A stretch of 64,000 nt of DNA from Loxodes magnus. Its lineage: Eukaryota; Ciliophora; Karyorelictea; Loxodida; Loxodidae. Positions 50,781-61,528 of the stretch are shown piece by piece (positions within the stretch are counted from its first letter, which is position 1; the number at the start of each line of letters is the position of its first letter). The DNA lies in the NCBI GenBank assembly GCA_946699065.1, contig CAMPDV010001182.1:1-64000 (forward strand), given 5' to 3'. The position numbers and the translations under genes were made by a program. The notes under the pieces were generated by a model that did not search any database, was not told the DNA's origin, and saw nothing but the letters and a program-made list of their open reading frames with translations.

Positions 50781-51566
50781 ATGGATCCAAAGAAGTCAAT
50801 TGCATAAAGTATATAAAACTATTAACAATAAGAAAAACTCATAGACATTTACTCCTTAGAAGCATAACTAAAAATATTAGAATATGTTGAAGATTTAGTC
50901 AATTAATAAATCGAGATAGATCGCTGGCTAATTTGCTATTTTATCTCAAAATGAGAATACTACGATTAAAACAGAAATCAATCTTAAACATTATATCATC
51001 TAGTTTAACTAAAAACTGTAAAAATAAGAGTAAAAATATACAGAAATCTCAAATGCGCTCTAGTTAGGAATCTATTTTTCTAATTTTTAAAAAGATCTAA
51101 AGAAATAGTACCGCAGGTTAAAGCAGCTAAAATTAATAAAAAAATTAAAATGCTAACCCTGAAGAAAAATTTAACATATCTCTAGAATATGCAATATAAA
51201 ATGCTGATTTTGTGAAAGGATTGAGCATATATCTAGCAATTACAGATACTTTTAGAGGAAATAATAATATGAAAACAAAAATCTATGAAGGAATATACTA
51301 AAATATACTGCATTCCAGAAGGAAATGTTTACAGGAAGAAAATATTTGTTGGGGATCAATCGCCTCTGAAAATTATTAATGCATAAAAAGTAGAAAAACA
51401 CAAACTTTTGGTAAATACTGAGATTGAAGTGAAATTCCTACAATTGAGAAAAGTTAAATTTACTCATGCCGACATTTCAAAGAAGGAATTGATTCAGATG
51501 ATAACCAGAACTATTGATTTAAATGCAACAACTTTTAAACTCTTTGATTCGTAACAAACCAAATGA
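50781..51566 (+). CDS. MDPKKS gene, full-length copy
   Basis: The only complete copy. It starts MDPKKSIAQSIQNY and runs about 262 codons to TGA at 51564-51566, with TAR as Gln and a few TGA as Trp. Motifs seen: a long helical N-terminal half, KIYCIPEGNVYRKKIF (51302-51346) that matches YCNQDGKLYRKK of the gag-like genes, then a helix and FKLFDSQQTK. From base 51130 on, the sequence is absent from the other four copies. It is probably a fourth member of the YCN-motif family; its function is unknown. TGA as the terminator is chosen because the coding quality drops after it. Confidence 0.6.
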
Positions 51567-51626
51567 AGGTAGCCCTACATTAATAAATAATGCTATGTTA
51601 TCAACTAAAAATTTAAGTAAATGTTA
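51130..51626. other. 497-bp TA-flanked segment present only in unit copy 4
   Basis: Copies 1, 2, 3 and 5 read GCAGCTACTTTTCATGG across this point. Copy 4 reads GCAGCTAAAATT, then 497 bp, then AATGTTACTTTTCATGG. The segment is bounded by TA on both sides, one of which remains in the short copies. It encodes the C-terminal half of the MDPKKS gene, so the short copies are better explained as a deletion. TA-bounded loss is also how some ciliates excise internal eliminated sequences. Confidence 0.75.
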
Positions 51627-51627
51627 C

Positions 51628-52385
51628 TTTTCATGGATTTTCAAGCCATTCTAATTATCCATTTTTATCGAGGTTAAGTTCCTGATTTATTTTTAATGTG
51701 GATTGTTACACCACTTCCCTCCATCTGACTGAGACTGATTCTATATCCAATCTTTTTTTGATTCTATTCTTATTTATGAAAATTCTTGTTATTTTTCTTC
51801 AGATTATTTAGTTCTCTTGTCTTTTAAATCTTCTATAGCCAGAACAGTGCTTTATTAGATTTTGGGAAGAATTGCAACATAAGCGTCTGTTTATTTTTAA
51901 GTTACTATTTTTATTTTACATTTAATACACAAATTTTTCCAATCTTCTTACTATTTAAATTCTTTCAAATTATTTTAATTATCTAATTGAATAAAGTGGT
52001 ATCAGTCTTTATTTCTTCAGTAAGCATAGAAACTTCTTCTAGTTGCTTTATAATTAACATCACAACAGTTCTTCTGTTAAAACTTTGCTTTGAACAAATT
52101 ACTTCCATAATCATGTTATTTCTAAAGACAGTTGTTTAGTATGTCATTAGTCCTCTTATTCTATCTTAAAGAATGTAAAATACCTCATCAAGCTTGCTGA
52201 AAGCTTTATTCATTTTGTCTTATATTGATATTTGAATTCATTTTCCTATTATATTATTAAAATTACTCTTAATTTCCATATAATCACTTCCTCTGATTTG
52301 ATAACGAAGATTCAGATGATTTTTGTTTCTTCCTGCCTAACTTATCTTATAACCTTTCTTTGTATATTTTTTGATGTTTTTTCTC
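51628..52385 (-). mobile_element. Second coiled-coil element, copy 4 (5' end at the array break)
   Basis: Hairpin 51633-51649. The frame reads RLQDKLGRKKQKSSESSLSN on the 5' side, matching the Ser-rich part of the 61546 element, and DEVFYILQDRIREL downstream. The match to other units stops at about 52385, near the 5' end of this element, so the break may coincide with an element boundary. Confidence 0.5.
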
Positions 52386-53075
52386 TCTTTTTCCCTAATT
52401 TGTTATTTTTTCCTTTGATATTTATAATATTTATTATAAAAAGTATTAAAATAAATTAATTAAGAAATATTAAAACTATTATTTGAATTAGATTTCTAAT
52501 TTATTAGCAAAAATATTAATTAACTTTAAAGAAATATATTTAGCTTAAGCTTTAAAGTATTATTTTATTATCTTAGAAAAATTTATTTTCTAAATAAAAA
52601 TTATATAGACTAGTTTTCTAATTTATAAAAGCTTTAAAATAAGTTAGATATTTTTTGTAAATTTTAAAATATTTACTATTTAAAAAATTTTATTAAATAG
52701 AATTAAATTTTGATTTAAAAGATAAATTCCAAAATTAATTTTATTATAGAAATTTTATATTAAAAAGGTTTAACTACTATAATTATTGTTAATAGATCTT
52801 AATAGAATAAATTAATTTCGATATTCAAAATAATTTTAAGATAATAGATTAATAAAATGAGCTAAAGATAAAATTTTCTTATATATCTTTAAAATAAAAT
52901 TACTTTTTAAATTATATTTTTATTTAAATTTACAAAATCACTATACCAATAAAAATTATTTTATAATTTTTTTTAAATAATATTAACGTTTATAAACATT
53001 TTAAAAGATTAATTAAAAAAGAGATAACTGAAGATTTTTTCAATAAATAAAACTAAATTAATAATTGCTTTTTAA
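52386..53075. other. Non-unit AT-rich sequence
   Basis: Start of the 3.8-kb block that is not part of the unit. A/T-dominated, no ORF or RNA signal that I can support. Confidence 0.5.
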
Positions 53076-53083
53076 GTAGATCA

Positions 53084-53612
53084 GTATTTTCCATCGATTT
53101 TCAGAGTCATTCACCTGTTTAATACAAAAAATTTATTTCTTTTAGCCGTTTTTAAAAATTCTTGCTTTATCCAATTCACTTTTTTCCTTGCTGATGATGA
53201 TATTTTACTCTAAAAATTTATTTTTATTCTTTTTTTGTAGTAAAAATGAAATTAAGAACTTAGTCTTGTGACAAGATTCTCGAATCATTTTTTTAATGTT
53301 TTAAAGATAATCCTTTAGTTTCTCACTGTCTTTCTCAAAATTAAAAGCTCATTTTTTAAATTAAATATATCTTAAATATTTACACAAATCTTGCATATTT
53401 ATTTTAAAATTTTATTCCTTTTTTTGAGTAAATACCAATTTATATTATTTTATAGTTTTATCTTCACTGATTAAAGTTGCAATTGGTATATTGCTGAATT
53501 TTCCTTTTTAGAATTATTATAATATCAATTGCTTATTCTCTCAGAATCTTAGAAAAATACCTTTCATATTCATTAACATCTTGATTAAATAGCATTTTTT
53601 GCCAAATGAATA
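53084..53612 (-). pseudogene. Possible relic of a hairpin-ended coiled-coil element
   Basis: A minus-strand frame, open with TAR=Gln and TGA=Trp, from MLFNQDVNEYERYF to a Lys/Gln-rich tail ending GEWLWKSMENTD. The end resembles the last codons of the second coiled-coil element (MAWKSMKSS), and the DNA there (CCATCGATTTTCAGAGTC) resembles its hairpin with a broken stem. No RING, RT or knuckle motif. Weak call. Confidence 0.35.
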
Positions 53613-53777
53613 ACACTAAAACGAATAATAGAGTATGCTTATAGATTATTATTTAATTAAATAAAGCATAAACTCTTTTTTATTTAACTTTTATATCATA
53701 TATCTTCAAATAATTTAATGTTCAATATTTTCTGATAAAATATAATTAATTTTTTAATTTTTAAATAGAAATGGCAG

Positions 53778-54000
53778 ATTATAGAGCGTTTAGCTCTGTA
53801 ATGACGTGAGTTATTATATTTTAATATATCTTAAACTCTTTAGGAAACGCTTCTTCAATCTTGCCCATAATTTCATTTTCTTCTATGTTCTCTTTCTTAA
53901 AGCGTCTATGTTCTCTTTTCCTTCTTTTTATTTGTTCATTTTATTGGTCTTAAAACATTTTCTTTTTCTAATCTGATATTCTCTTTCTTATAGAGCAAGA
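53778..54000 (-). pseudogene. Relic of an RT-element 3' end
   Basis: On the minus strand the sequence reads EEAFPKEFKIYQNIITHVIT and ends in AGAGC-TAAAC-GCTCT followed by ATAAT (hairpin 53783-53797). The unit RT ends EEMDIYWDMERAAHQRVATR over the same AGAGC...GCTCTATAAT. The upstream Lys/Glu-rich codons also resemble the RT tail. A 5'-truncated LINE copy is the simplest reading. Confidence 0.5.
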
Positions 54001-54324
54001 AATAGACTAATATTAGAGAGAGGTTAAATAATAATTTTATGAGACTATCAGATTCTAGTCTCAATAAAACTTTTTTACTCAGCTGACACTAAATCTTCAG
54101 AAAGTTGCAGTAAAAAGGGTATAGATATGATAAAGTAAAATATAAATTCACATTTCATGAAAGATAATAGACACTCAATAATAATTGAAAGCAAAACTTA
54201 AATCTTTATTTTTAATTATTTTTATTCAAATGATTAAATTATTTAATTTATATCTAAAATACTTTTTTTAATATAAAATACTTTTAGACGTAATCATTAT
54301 TAAGTTTTATTAAATCATATAATA
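54001..54324. other. Short gap with one strong hairpin
   Basis: Mostly AT. TGAGACTA-TCAGATTC-TAGTCTCA at 54040-54063 is a perfect 8-bp stem with an 8-base loop. No gene is seen around it. Confidence 0.5.
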
Positions 54325-54736
54325 AGAGGTATCGGCTGTGCTTGGAGAACTAGTGGGCAATCTGGTGTAATTTATACTGTATTGCGAGTAATCTCGTACT
54401 AGATGCTACCACGGAAAAGGATAGACAAAATCGGAAGAGACAAGCCTAACTTGCCTGATGGTTCTCACTGGTAGTATGAACGTTAGACTGAGGAGTCTTC
54501 TAACTAATGACTTAATAACTAATTCTTATTTGGACCTTATTCAAGAAGACAGGAGCATTTTATTCAAGATTCGAGAATAATCTTTAATAAGTAGATTTCC
54601 ATTTAGAGAAGAAGATGTGGCTCATTGGACTACTAGAATTTAAAAAAGAAGTATGAGAACATTCTTTCTTAATATTTAATATTAATATTAATATTGAAAG
54701 AGCTGCGCGCCAGCAAGGTGTCATGCGCTCCATAAT
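54325..54736 (+). mobile_element. SINE-like element with GC-richer head and RT-type 3' end
   Basis: About 410 bp, clearly richer in G and C than anything near it (starting GAGGTATCGGCTGTGCTTGG). An AATATT repeat (54671-54695) follows, then AAAGAGCTGCGCGCCAGC...GCGCTCCATAAT, which matches the 3' terminus of the unit's RT element (AAAGAGCTGCGCACCAACG...ACGCTCTATAAT) on the opposite strand. A short non-coding head joined to a LINE-type 3' end is the SINE design. The head is not a tRNA, 5S or 7SL that I can recognise; box A/B matches are poor. One frame gives DKPNLPDGSHWQYER, so a decayed coding origin is possible. Confidence 0.5.
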
Positions 54737-55212
54737 AATCTTTAATAATTTATAAGGAATCATAATTTTCTTTATTAAAAATTGAAAAGTATTTGTTAAA
54801 TATTATGTAAGTAAAATATAAAAAATTATATAAAAATAGCTTACAAAATTAATCAAAAAATACTTAATTAAGAATAAAATATTTTTAATATACAAAAACT
54901 AACTATTTATTGATAATGATATATAAGTTAAATATATAAATTATGATATAAAATATTCAAAATTACTTTAAGATCATTTTTAATATCAATATATGCAAAA
55001 ATTCATAAAATAATCGAAATTCATCAATTGATATAAGATGTTCATTATTTTAACTTTATGTATAGTACTTTTTCTAAAATTTATTATTTTTACAATTCCA
55101 AGAAATTTCAATATAATACAATATTTTTTTAGAATTTTGAATACTAAAATAAATTAAAAAAAATTAAAATAATACTATTTATGCTTTAAATTTGCAATTA
55201 ATTATATTTAAA
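54737..55212. other. AT-only spacer
   Basis: No coding or structural signal except that the frame of the next gene remains open into it until a TGA near 54985. Confidence 0.5.
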
Positions 55213-55234
55213 AGTTAAAGTTAAAGTTAAAAAG
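55211..55234 (-). repeat. (AACTTT)n short tandem repeat
   Basis: Three and a half AACTTT units on the minus strand at the 3' end of the preceding gene. Comparable in position to the ATT tail of the short retroelements. Confidence 0.6.
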
Positions 55235-56074
55235 CTTTGTTAAAGCCTTAGTAGTCAGCCATATGACCTATTCTATCAGCTTGTCTCCATTAGTTTGTCT
55301 TGAATTTCTACTAGGCTTAGTTAGGCGGTGTAGCATTTCATTAGCGCACCATCCTTTAATATTCTGAATAGTTTTCATCTTGCAAGTAGCTTTCCTAATT
55401 ATTTCTCCAAGGATTAAGATTTGAATTAAAGAATTTTTTTCTATAAATTTTTCCGCTTTATGTTGGATATATCCTAAATAGTTTTCTAAAAATATCTTAT
55501 TTATTCTCTCTTTAAATTTCGCTTAGTTAGTAGCAGTATTTTCATTGGTTTTATGATTTCACACGTAGCATTTTATTCTTCTTTTAGCCTATTATTCCTG
55601 TAACACTTATTTAATTTAAATTTACTACTTATTTTAAATAAACGTTTACTGTTTATTTTAATTTGAGGCTTCATTTTCTATTTCCATAGGATCTGATTAA
55701 TTCTGTTAAATCGAAAATGGCGTAACCTGAATTTATTATTAAATTTAAAGAATTCTTTGTTCCAGTTTGTTTTCTATTTCTTATGATAATTAATATTGTT
55801 TCTCAAGTAAAGACGTTATTAGTTTTTCTAATTTTTCTACTTTATCAGTGAGGTATCTATTTTTAAATATAAACTCTTTTAATGACTTAGATAATATTTC
55901 TATTTGAGTTTGTGTCGGAAGTTTTTTTAATTCTGGATTTCCAAGTGGTTAATGCTCGTCATATCAATCATATTTCTCACTTTCACTCATTGTAATTATT
56001 TAGCTTTTTTATTTTTTAGAGAATTTTCCTGTTTAAATGTTTTGCTCAAAGTTCTGTTATTTCTTAGAAGCCAT
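55213..56074 (-). CDS. Diverged gag-like coiled-coil protein
   Basis: An uninterrupted minus-strand frame of about 287 codons, MASKKQQNFEQNIQ (56074) or MSESEKYDWYDEHQPLGNPE (55990). It has a coiled coil (about SKSLKEFIFKNRYLTDKVEK), SDPMEIENEAS (compare NDPMDVEQQP of the gag-like genes), then RRIKCYVWNHKTNEN at the place of the zinc knuckle (one Cys left), and WCANEMLHRLTK. The DNA for that last segment resembles the RT element terminus (GCGC...GAAATGCTACACCGC). It ends at a (AACTTT)n run, a possible simple-repeat tail. TGA is Trp at YDWYD and YVWNH. It looks like a distant member of the same retroelement protein family. The stop is undetermined; TAA in the tail or a TGA near 54985. Confidence 0.6.
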
Positions 56075-58340
56075 TTTATTATATATATAATATTATATAT
56101 ATTTAATAAAAAAGAAATAAATCATTAAAGATAGTTTATCCTTTTATGATTCTTTTAAATAATAAAAAAGTTGATTTTTTATTTTACAAAAAACAATTAT
56201 CTTAATTCTTTTAAATTTTTTAATCATAAACTTCCTCCTATTTATTTTTTGACTCCCATTTCTTGATATTTTAATTTTATTATTCTTGCTAAAGTTATTA
56301 ATTTTTTATCTTCTATATAGCTTATAAAAATTCTTAAGCACTAGGTCTTTCTTTTCAATTATAACTCAAACATTTCTTTAACAATTACTCCAACTCAATA
56401 TTTTGTTTTATCTCGTTACAAAACTCTGGTATTTTCTTCTCATTCAATACTTTATTTCTTAAGTTCTACATATTTAAATCATTTGGCCAAAGTTAACCTT
56501 CATTTAATATTTCTATTGCTATACAAGCCAAAGCTCATATATCACTTTATTTGTAAAACTTATAATTAAATTACTCTGGAGCCATTCATTACACTGTCCC
56601 TCTCCCTTATTCCGTAAAATCTATCACGCTATTTCTTGATAAACCTAAATCTGCTATTTTAGGAAGATCGTTTTCGTTAAGTAAAATATTTTATGATTTC
56701 AAATCTCTATGAATCAAGTTAGAATTATGAATGGCATTTACTCCTTCTGCTATTTAATAAATCAATTTTAACTTTTTTAATCCTTTTATATTTTAATCTT
56801 AAGTTTCTCAAAATAGTTGCTAGTTTTATATTATGCTGTAAAGATTTCCTTTTTATTAATAGTTTGTGATAGTACAAAGAATATAATTTTCTTCATTACT
56901 TGCATCAAAAGCGACTCCTAATAATCCTAGAACTCTATGGCTATTAACAGAGAGAAGAGATTAGCACTCTAGATAAAAGTCATTAATAATCTATTATTAA
57001 GTAATTCCTCGTCTTTATGTCATAACTTTGAGAGCATAATCAAGTCCTTAAATGTTTATTTTGTAAACAATAGCTTATCCGCCTTTTCCAATGACTTGTA
57101 GAGAGTTAAGAAATTTTGAATTAGGAATGAGATCTTAGTACTTTCAAATTCTAATTTAAGAATAAGGTTAATCACCTGCTCCATTTTTTTCCAATAAGCT
57201 AAGAATATCATTGAATGTATATTAAATGTTTTATTTTTCAATTTATTTTTAAACAAGGTTGACTTCTTGTAACATTTTATCATTTTTTATATTTTAAATT
57301 TATTCTTTTTAAACATTTTTAGGATTTTCTTCTAATACAAGATCATTCTAAATGTTTTGCTTCTAAATATCTTCTTCATTTTTTTATTTAAAATTAACTA
57401 GTTATTAGTTGAGAAATTCTATCTACTACTATTAATTTTAAATTAAAGTCTTATCTTATTTTATTTATTCATTTGATATTTAAATTTGTTATTCTTTTGC
57501 ATTTAGTTGAACTTATTTTTCTCAATAATTTGATTTTTCTTATTGAATATATTTTTATTTTTGTTAATTTTAGGTATACTAAATAGATTCTTATTAATCA
57601 ATTTATAATTTATGGATTTTATTTATTTTTGTGTTTTCTTCAATATTTCTTATATTTAATTCTAAATTTTCTTATTTATCTATACTTTCATTTTTAATTA
57701 TTTAATCAAATATATTTATTATTTTTGCACTTATCTTATTTAATTCTTCAATTTCGAATTCAACTTTTATCTATAATTATTCAATGCAGTTAAAATCAAA
57801 ACTTTACTCTATTTATAATATATTTTCACTTTTATTTTTTATGGACTAAGATTCATATTATTTTACCAATCAATTCAGTTGATCTATCTACTATTGAAGA
57901 GTGGTTTTGATTTAATTACATTTCTTAAATAAAACTTCGTCAAATAGTTTTATAACTTATTCAGTAATAAGTCTTTATTCTTATTATATCTAATTTATTA
58001 TTCTCTCATATTTTAATCTGGTAATTTATATTTTCTCTATTGTTCTTTGAAGTTTGCTTTCTCTTTATTATTCATTTTTTTTATTTTCTAATCATTTTTG
58101 TTCTTTTAAAATTAAGAAATAAGGATTGCTTTCAATTGCTAATTTGCATTAAGAACATTCTTTTGATAAAATTTCATTTCATTTATTTTCAATACAATTT
58201 TAGCAAATATAGAGTCCACATCATCATTTTTAAGCTTTTCTCTTACTTTTATCAAATTCTTTTTTACAAAAAGAGCATTTAGGAAGATTTCCAATTACTT
58301 AGCTTAAATATCAATAATGATTTTGAGGATCAAAATACAT
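56046..58340 (-). CDS. RING-coiled coil-protein kinase, copy 5 (fully open, exchanged C-terminus)
   Basis: 2295 bp, exactly 765 codons from ATG at 58340 to TGA at 56046-56048, with no frame break in the TAR=Gln, TGA=Trp code. The RING reads CSFC...C-G-L-Y-I-CQNC...CSQC, with Leu at the His position. The kinase domain is as in copy 4: GKGGQAIVYK, YALKVM, LIHRDLKSQN, DLG, VQWMAPE, SDIWAL, WQERPSA. After QDNCFL the tail differs from the other units because the unit homology ends at about 56187; the new tail reads QNKKSTFLLFKRIIKGQ and overlaps the start of the next gene by 29 bp. The kinase core is unaffected, so the product may still work. Confidence 0.88.
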
Positions 58341-59112
58341 AAAAATAAATAAATAATATAGAATACTATTATATTTACATTAAAAATAAAATATTTTAAA
58401 TTAAATTTAAAAAACTTTTGTTTGCTTAAAATAGAAAAGAAATATCATGTTATTATTTACCAAAAATATGCTAAATACAGTCAGATTAGTTATAGGATTT
58501 ATCTTCACCACCAAATCCTATGAACTGCAAAGCTTAGTGATGCTCTTTAATTTAATACAGCCCATATTATGATTAAGTTCCGCTCGTCCTTATCGAAGTA
58601 TACTCCGATTTTAAAAACTAAATACTTATCTCCAAAAAATTATCCAAATAACTCCCATGATAAAAGATTTGAAGGGTTGAAATTCCATAAGCTTGATATT
58701 TAAATATTAAAAGTAATTAATTAATTAAAATAAAAGCTTATCTATATTAGATTAAAAAACTAAATTAAAACACAATTATATAAATGATAGTATTATACGT
58801 AAAAAGAATATAAATAAATATATTAATACTCAATAACTATTTTTGTGTACTTATTTTTTCTCTAATTCCTTTTAATTTTATTAAAAGTTTTAAAAAATAA
58901 AAATGGAATATCAAATTTTTAAAATGACTTCTTCAGTCTTAATATTATATTAAAATCTTTTATACTAAAAGATATTTAAATTAAATTAAAAATTTACTAT
59001 TTTAGATTAATTAAAATATTAAATAGTACGAAGAATATCATAATCAATAAATTAAAAACGTTACACTTAAAAAATTACTTTAATAAGTTTAAAAATAAAT
59101 AATAATAATATA

Positions 59113-59899
59113 TACTTAATTGTTTAAAGTTTTTGCTCTCCCTGGGCTTTCAACCAGGTACCTGCAGCCATTTTTTATACGTGGTAGGTTATCTCTAATA
59201 GCTATTTTTAGTTCTCGCTAAAATTTTCTATTTATAAATTCCATCTTTCGTTATTCAGAGTTTATTGAGGTTTCTTCATGTTCTTCGTTCTTCTCTTATT
59301 TGGAGTTTCTCTCAAGCTCAGCATTTTCGTAGAATGTGATTATTCGCCTTACAGTATCAGCAGTTTTTGGTCTATTTTTCTTAAATTTTCTTCTAAAAAA
59401 CTTTTTTCCAGTTTCTCTATTCTCATTTATAAGTTTATATCAATTTTTCTTCTTGTTTCAATTATTAGTCAGTTAATTTATTCTTTTTCTATAATCATGT
59501 TCTATTATTAACTAACTATGGATTGCGATTGTTCATAAAGTTATAATTCTGTTACTAAGTTATTTTAGATTAGCTGACGAAGTAGTATTAATAATTCATT
59601 ATTTTGGTCGTCAATACCGTTCATTAATTCCCTTATTTTTTCCCCTTGATTGTAAATTGTTTCTTCGTATTTTTGGATTAGTTTTTTCATTTGATCTAAC
59701 TGACTTTAGAGTTTTTTATCAGTTTCACTCTTAGATTCCTGAATATCGATTGGTCCGACCATAACTTTTCCTTCAGAAGAAGAACTTGAATCCTCTTTTT
59801 GCTGTTAAATTTTCCGGTTTTCTTCTTAAGTTTCTTAGTTAATTGTTTGAGAGACGAACAGATAATTCCATTTGTTTTCTAAAATATTGCTTATAGACT
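59113..59899 (-). mobile_element. Short non-LTR-type retroelement, unit copy 5
   Basis: Direct repeats 59094-59112 and 59900-59918. Full CCTGG/CCAGG hairpin 59141-59158, one hairpin module. A low-noise copy. Confidence 0.8.
59128..59871 (-). pseudogene. Coiled-coil protein of the short retroelement, copy 5
   Basis: ATG at 59871; same shared N-terminal frame change as the other unit copies, coiled coil otherwise open. Confidence 0.57.
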
Positions 59900-60187
59900 T
59901 AAGTTTAAAAATAAATAAAAGTTTAATTTATTAAAATTTACTTTTTATTTTAAAAATTATTCAAGAATTATGAGTGAAATCTGAATCCCTTTTGAAATAT
60001 GCTATAAAGATTAATTAATTAATCTATTATTTTTGCTTTTGAATCAAAAAAATAGATTAAATATTAAAGAATTTGCAAAAATAGATTTCTAAATAGAATT
60101 TAATATAGAGGAGTTAACAGGGTGAAAATAGATAAAATCGAAATATATAATCAGGAGAGCAAATGGATTTAATATAATATAGAAAAA

Positions 60188-60878
60188 ATGAACAAATTCT
60201 TGCAATAAGTCTCTTCTTAAAAGGATTCATCTTAGTCAAAATATGATTAATAAAAATTACTTTAAGAACTTTAAGTTATGCAATTAGAAAATTTTAAACT
60301 CCTAAGAAAAGTATAAGAACTAGAAAGAAAAATAGAATATCTGATAATTAACTCACAAGAGAACTAAATTTAAAATAAACAGTCAGGAAATATCAGAATA
60401 GAAAAGTTAGCAGAAAAATTCAACCAATTCGCAGAGTTAACAGAAAGCATATTCTTATAAAAAATATAAGTGAATGATCCGATGGATGTTGAGCAACAGC
60501 CCATAACAACTTTCATTCCGTATCGGAAAATAATGAGATCCTGGTACTGCAAGCGGCCAGGGCGCAAAGTAAGAAGATGCTTCTAATTTTAATTTAAAAA
60601 AATAATAAAAAACTAATTGGAAAATATTTTCAGGATCTATTGCAACTAAGAAGGTAAACTGTATAGAAAAAATACTACAACTAAGGAGTAAAGCTTCTTA
60701 TATCTAATAGGCGGTTAATAAAGAGTGACTGAGACTCGACCTATCGGAAAAGATTAGAAATAGCAATCTAAAAATAACCAAGACTTATGATAGAAAAAAT
60801 CCAAACAGATTTGATACTTATACTTTAAACTTAAAGGTGATTAACCTAAAAAACGCAGAGGCACTATAATCTATTATT
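60188..60878 (+). CDS. Coiled-coil protein with decayed zinc knuckle, copy 5
   Basis: Nearly identical to 48572-49262, including DPMDVEQQPITT and SWYCKRPGRKV. The YCNQEGKLYRK motif is intact. Confidence 0.6.
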
Positions 60879-61528
60879 TATTTATATTTCTAAATAAAAA
60901 AAGATTTACAAAATATTTCAAAAATTTTAGATTTTAAATAAATACTTAAAATGTTTATAGAGTTACATAAAATAATAAATAAAATTTCGTAATAAGATAA
61001 AATAATATAATTAGATAAATACATAGAATTACACAGAAGAAAAATAGCGATATGAAATATAACTAATAATTTTGACTCAGAAGGTATAAATGATTTACCG
61101 TAATTTAAAAAGAAATGTTTTAATTAATGCTATAAAGCATAATTATTGATAATATTTGGTATATATTAATTTATTAAAGAATGATAATTAAAACAATTTT
61201 GATGTCTAATTTATAGACTCTCTTTGTAAATAAAAATATTAAATTGCAAAGATTATTTATTTATAAATAAGTATGTTAAATTCTAATAAATATTTCATAT
61301 ATAAAATTTTAGCAAGTAACTTATATAATTTTATTTAGACGAATAATTAAGAAAAAAGTACTAAAATGTTATAAGTAAAATAAAAGATGTAAGACAAAAG
61401 AGTAAATAAAAAGCACTATAAAATTTGCTTTTATGATGTTTTCTAATTATTTTATAAAAGTTAGTAATTAATATAAAAAATGAATTAAAATTTAAATAAA
61501 AGTTAGCATTTTGATTAGAAATTTTAAT

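Larger units (their letters stand above)
43894..52385. repeat. 14.6-kb tandem unit, copy 4 (5' 8.5 kb only)
   Basis: Matches the other units up to about 52385, then the sequence changes abruptly inside the second coiled-coil element. It differs from all other copies by a 497-bp TA-flanked segment (51130-51626) that restores a full plus-strand ORF, and by a block of substitutions in the RING part of the kinase gene. Homopolymer noise is low here. Confidence 0.93.

Noticed and set aside
54325-54640. tRNA, 5S rRNA or hammerhead ribozyme in the GC-rich head
   Set aside because: No cloverleaf, poor box A/B matches, no 5S consensus, and CTGATGG lacks the hammerhead core with GAAA partner.
55211-55234. 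AGTTAA-type repeats as a telomere
   Set aside because: Only three to four units, internal, at the end of a gene; ciliate telomeres are G-rich.
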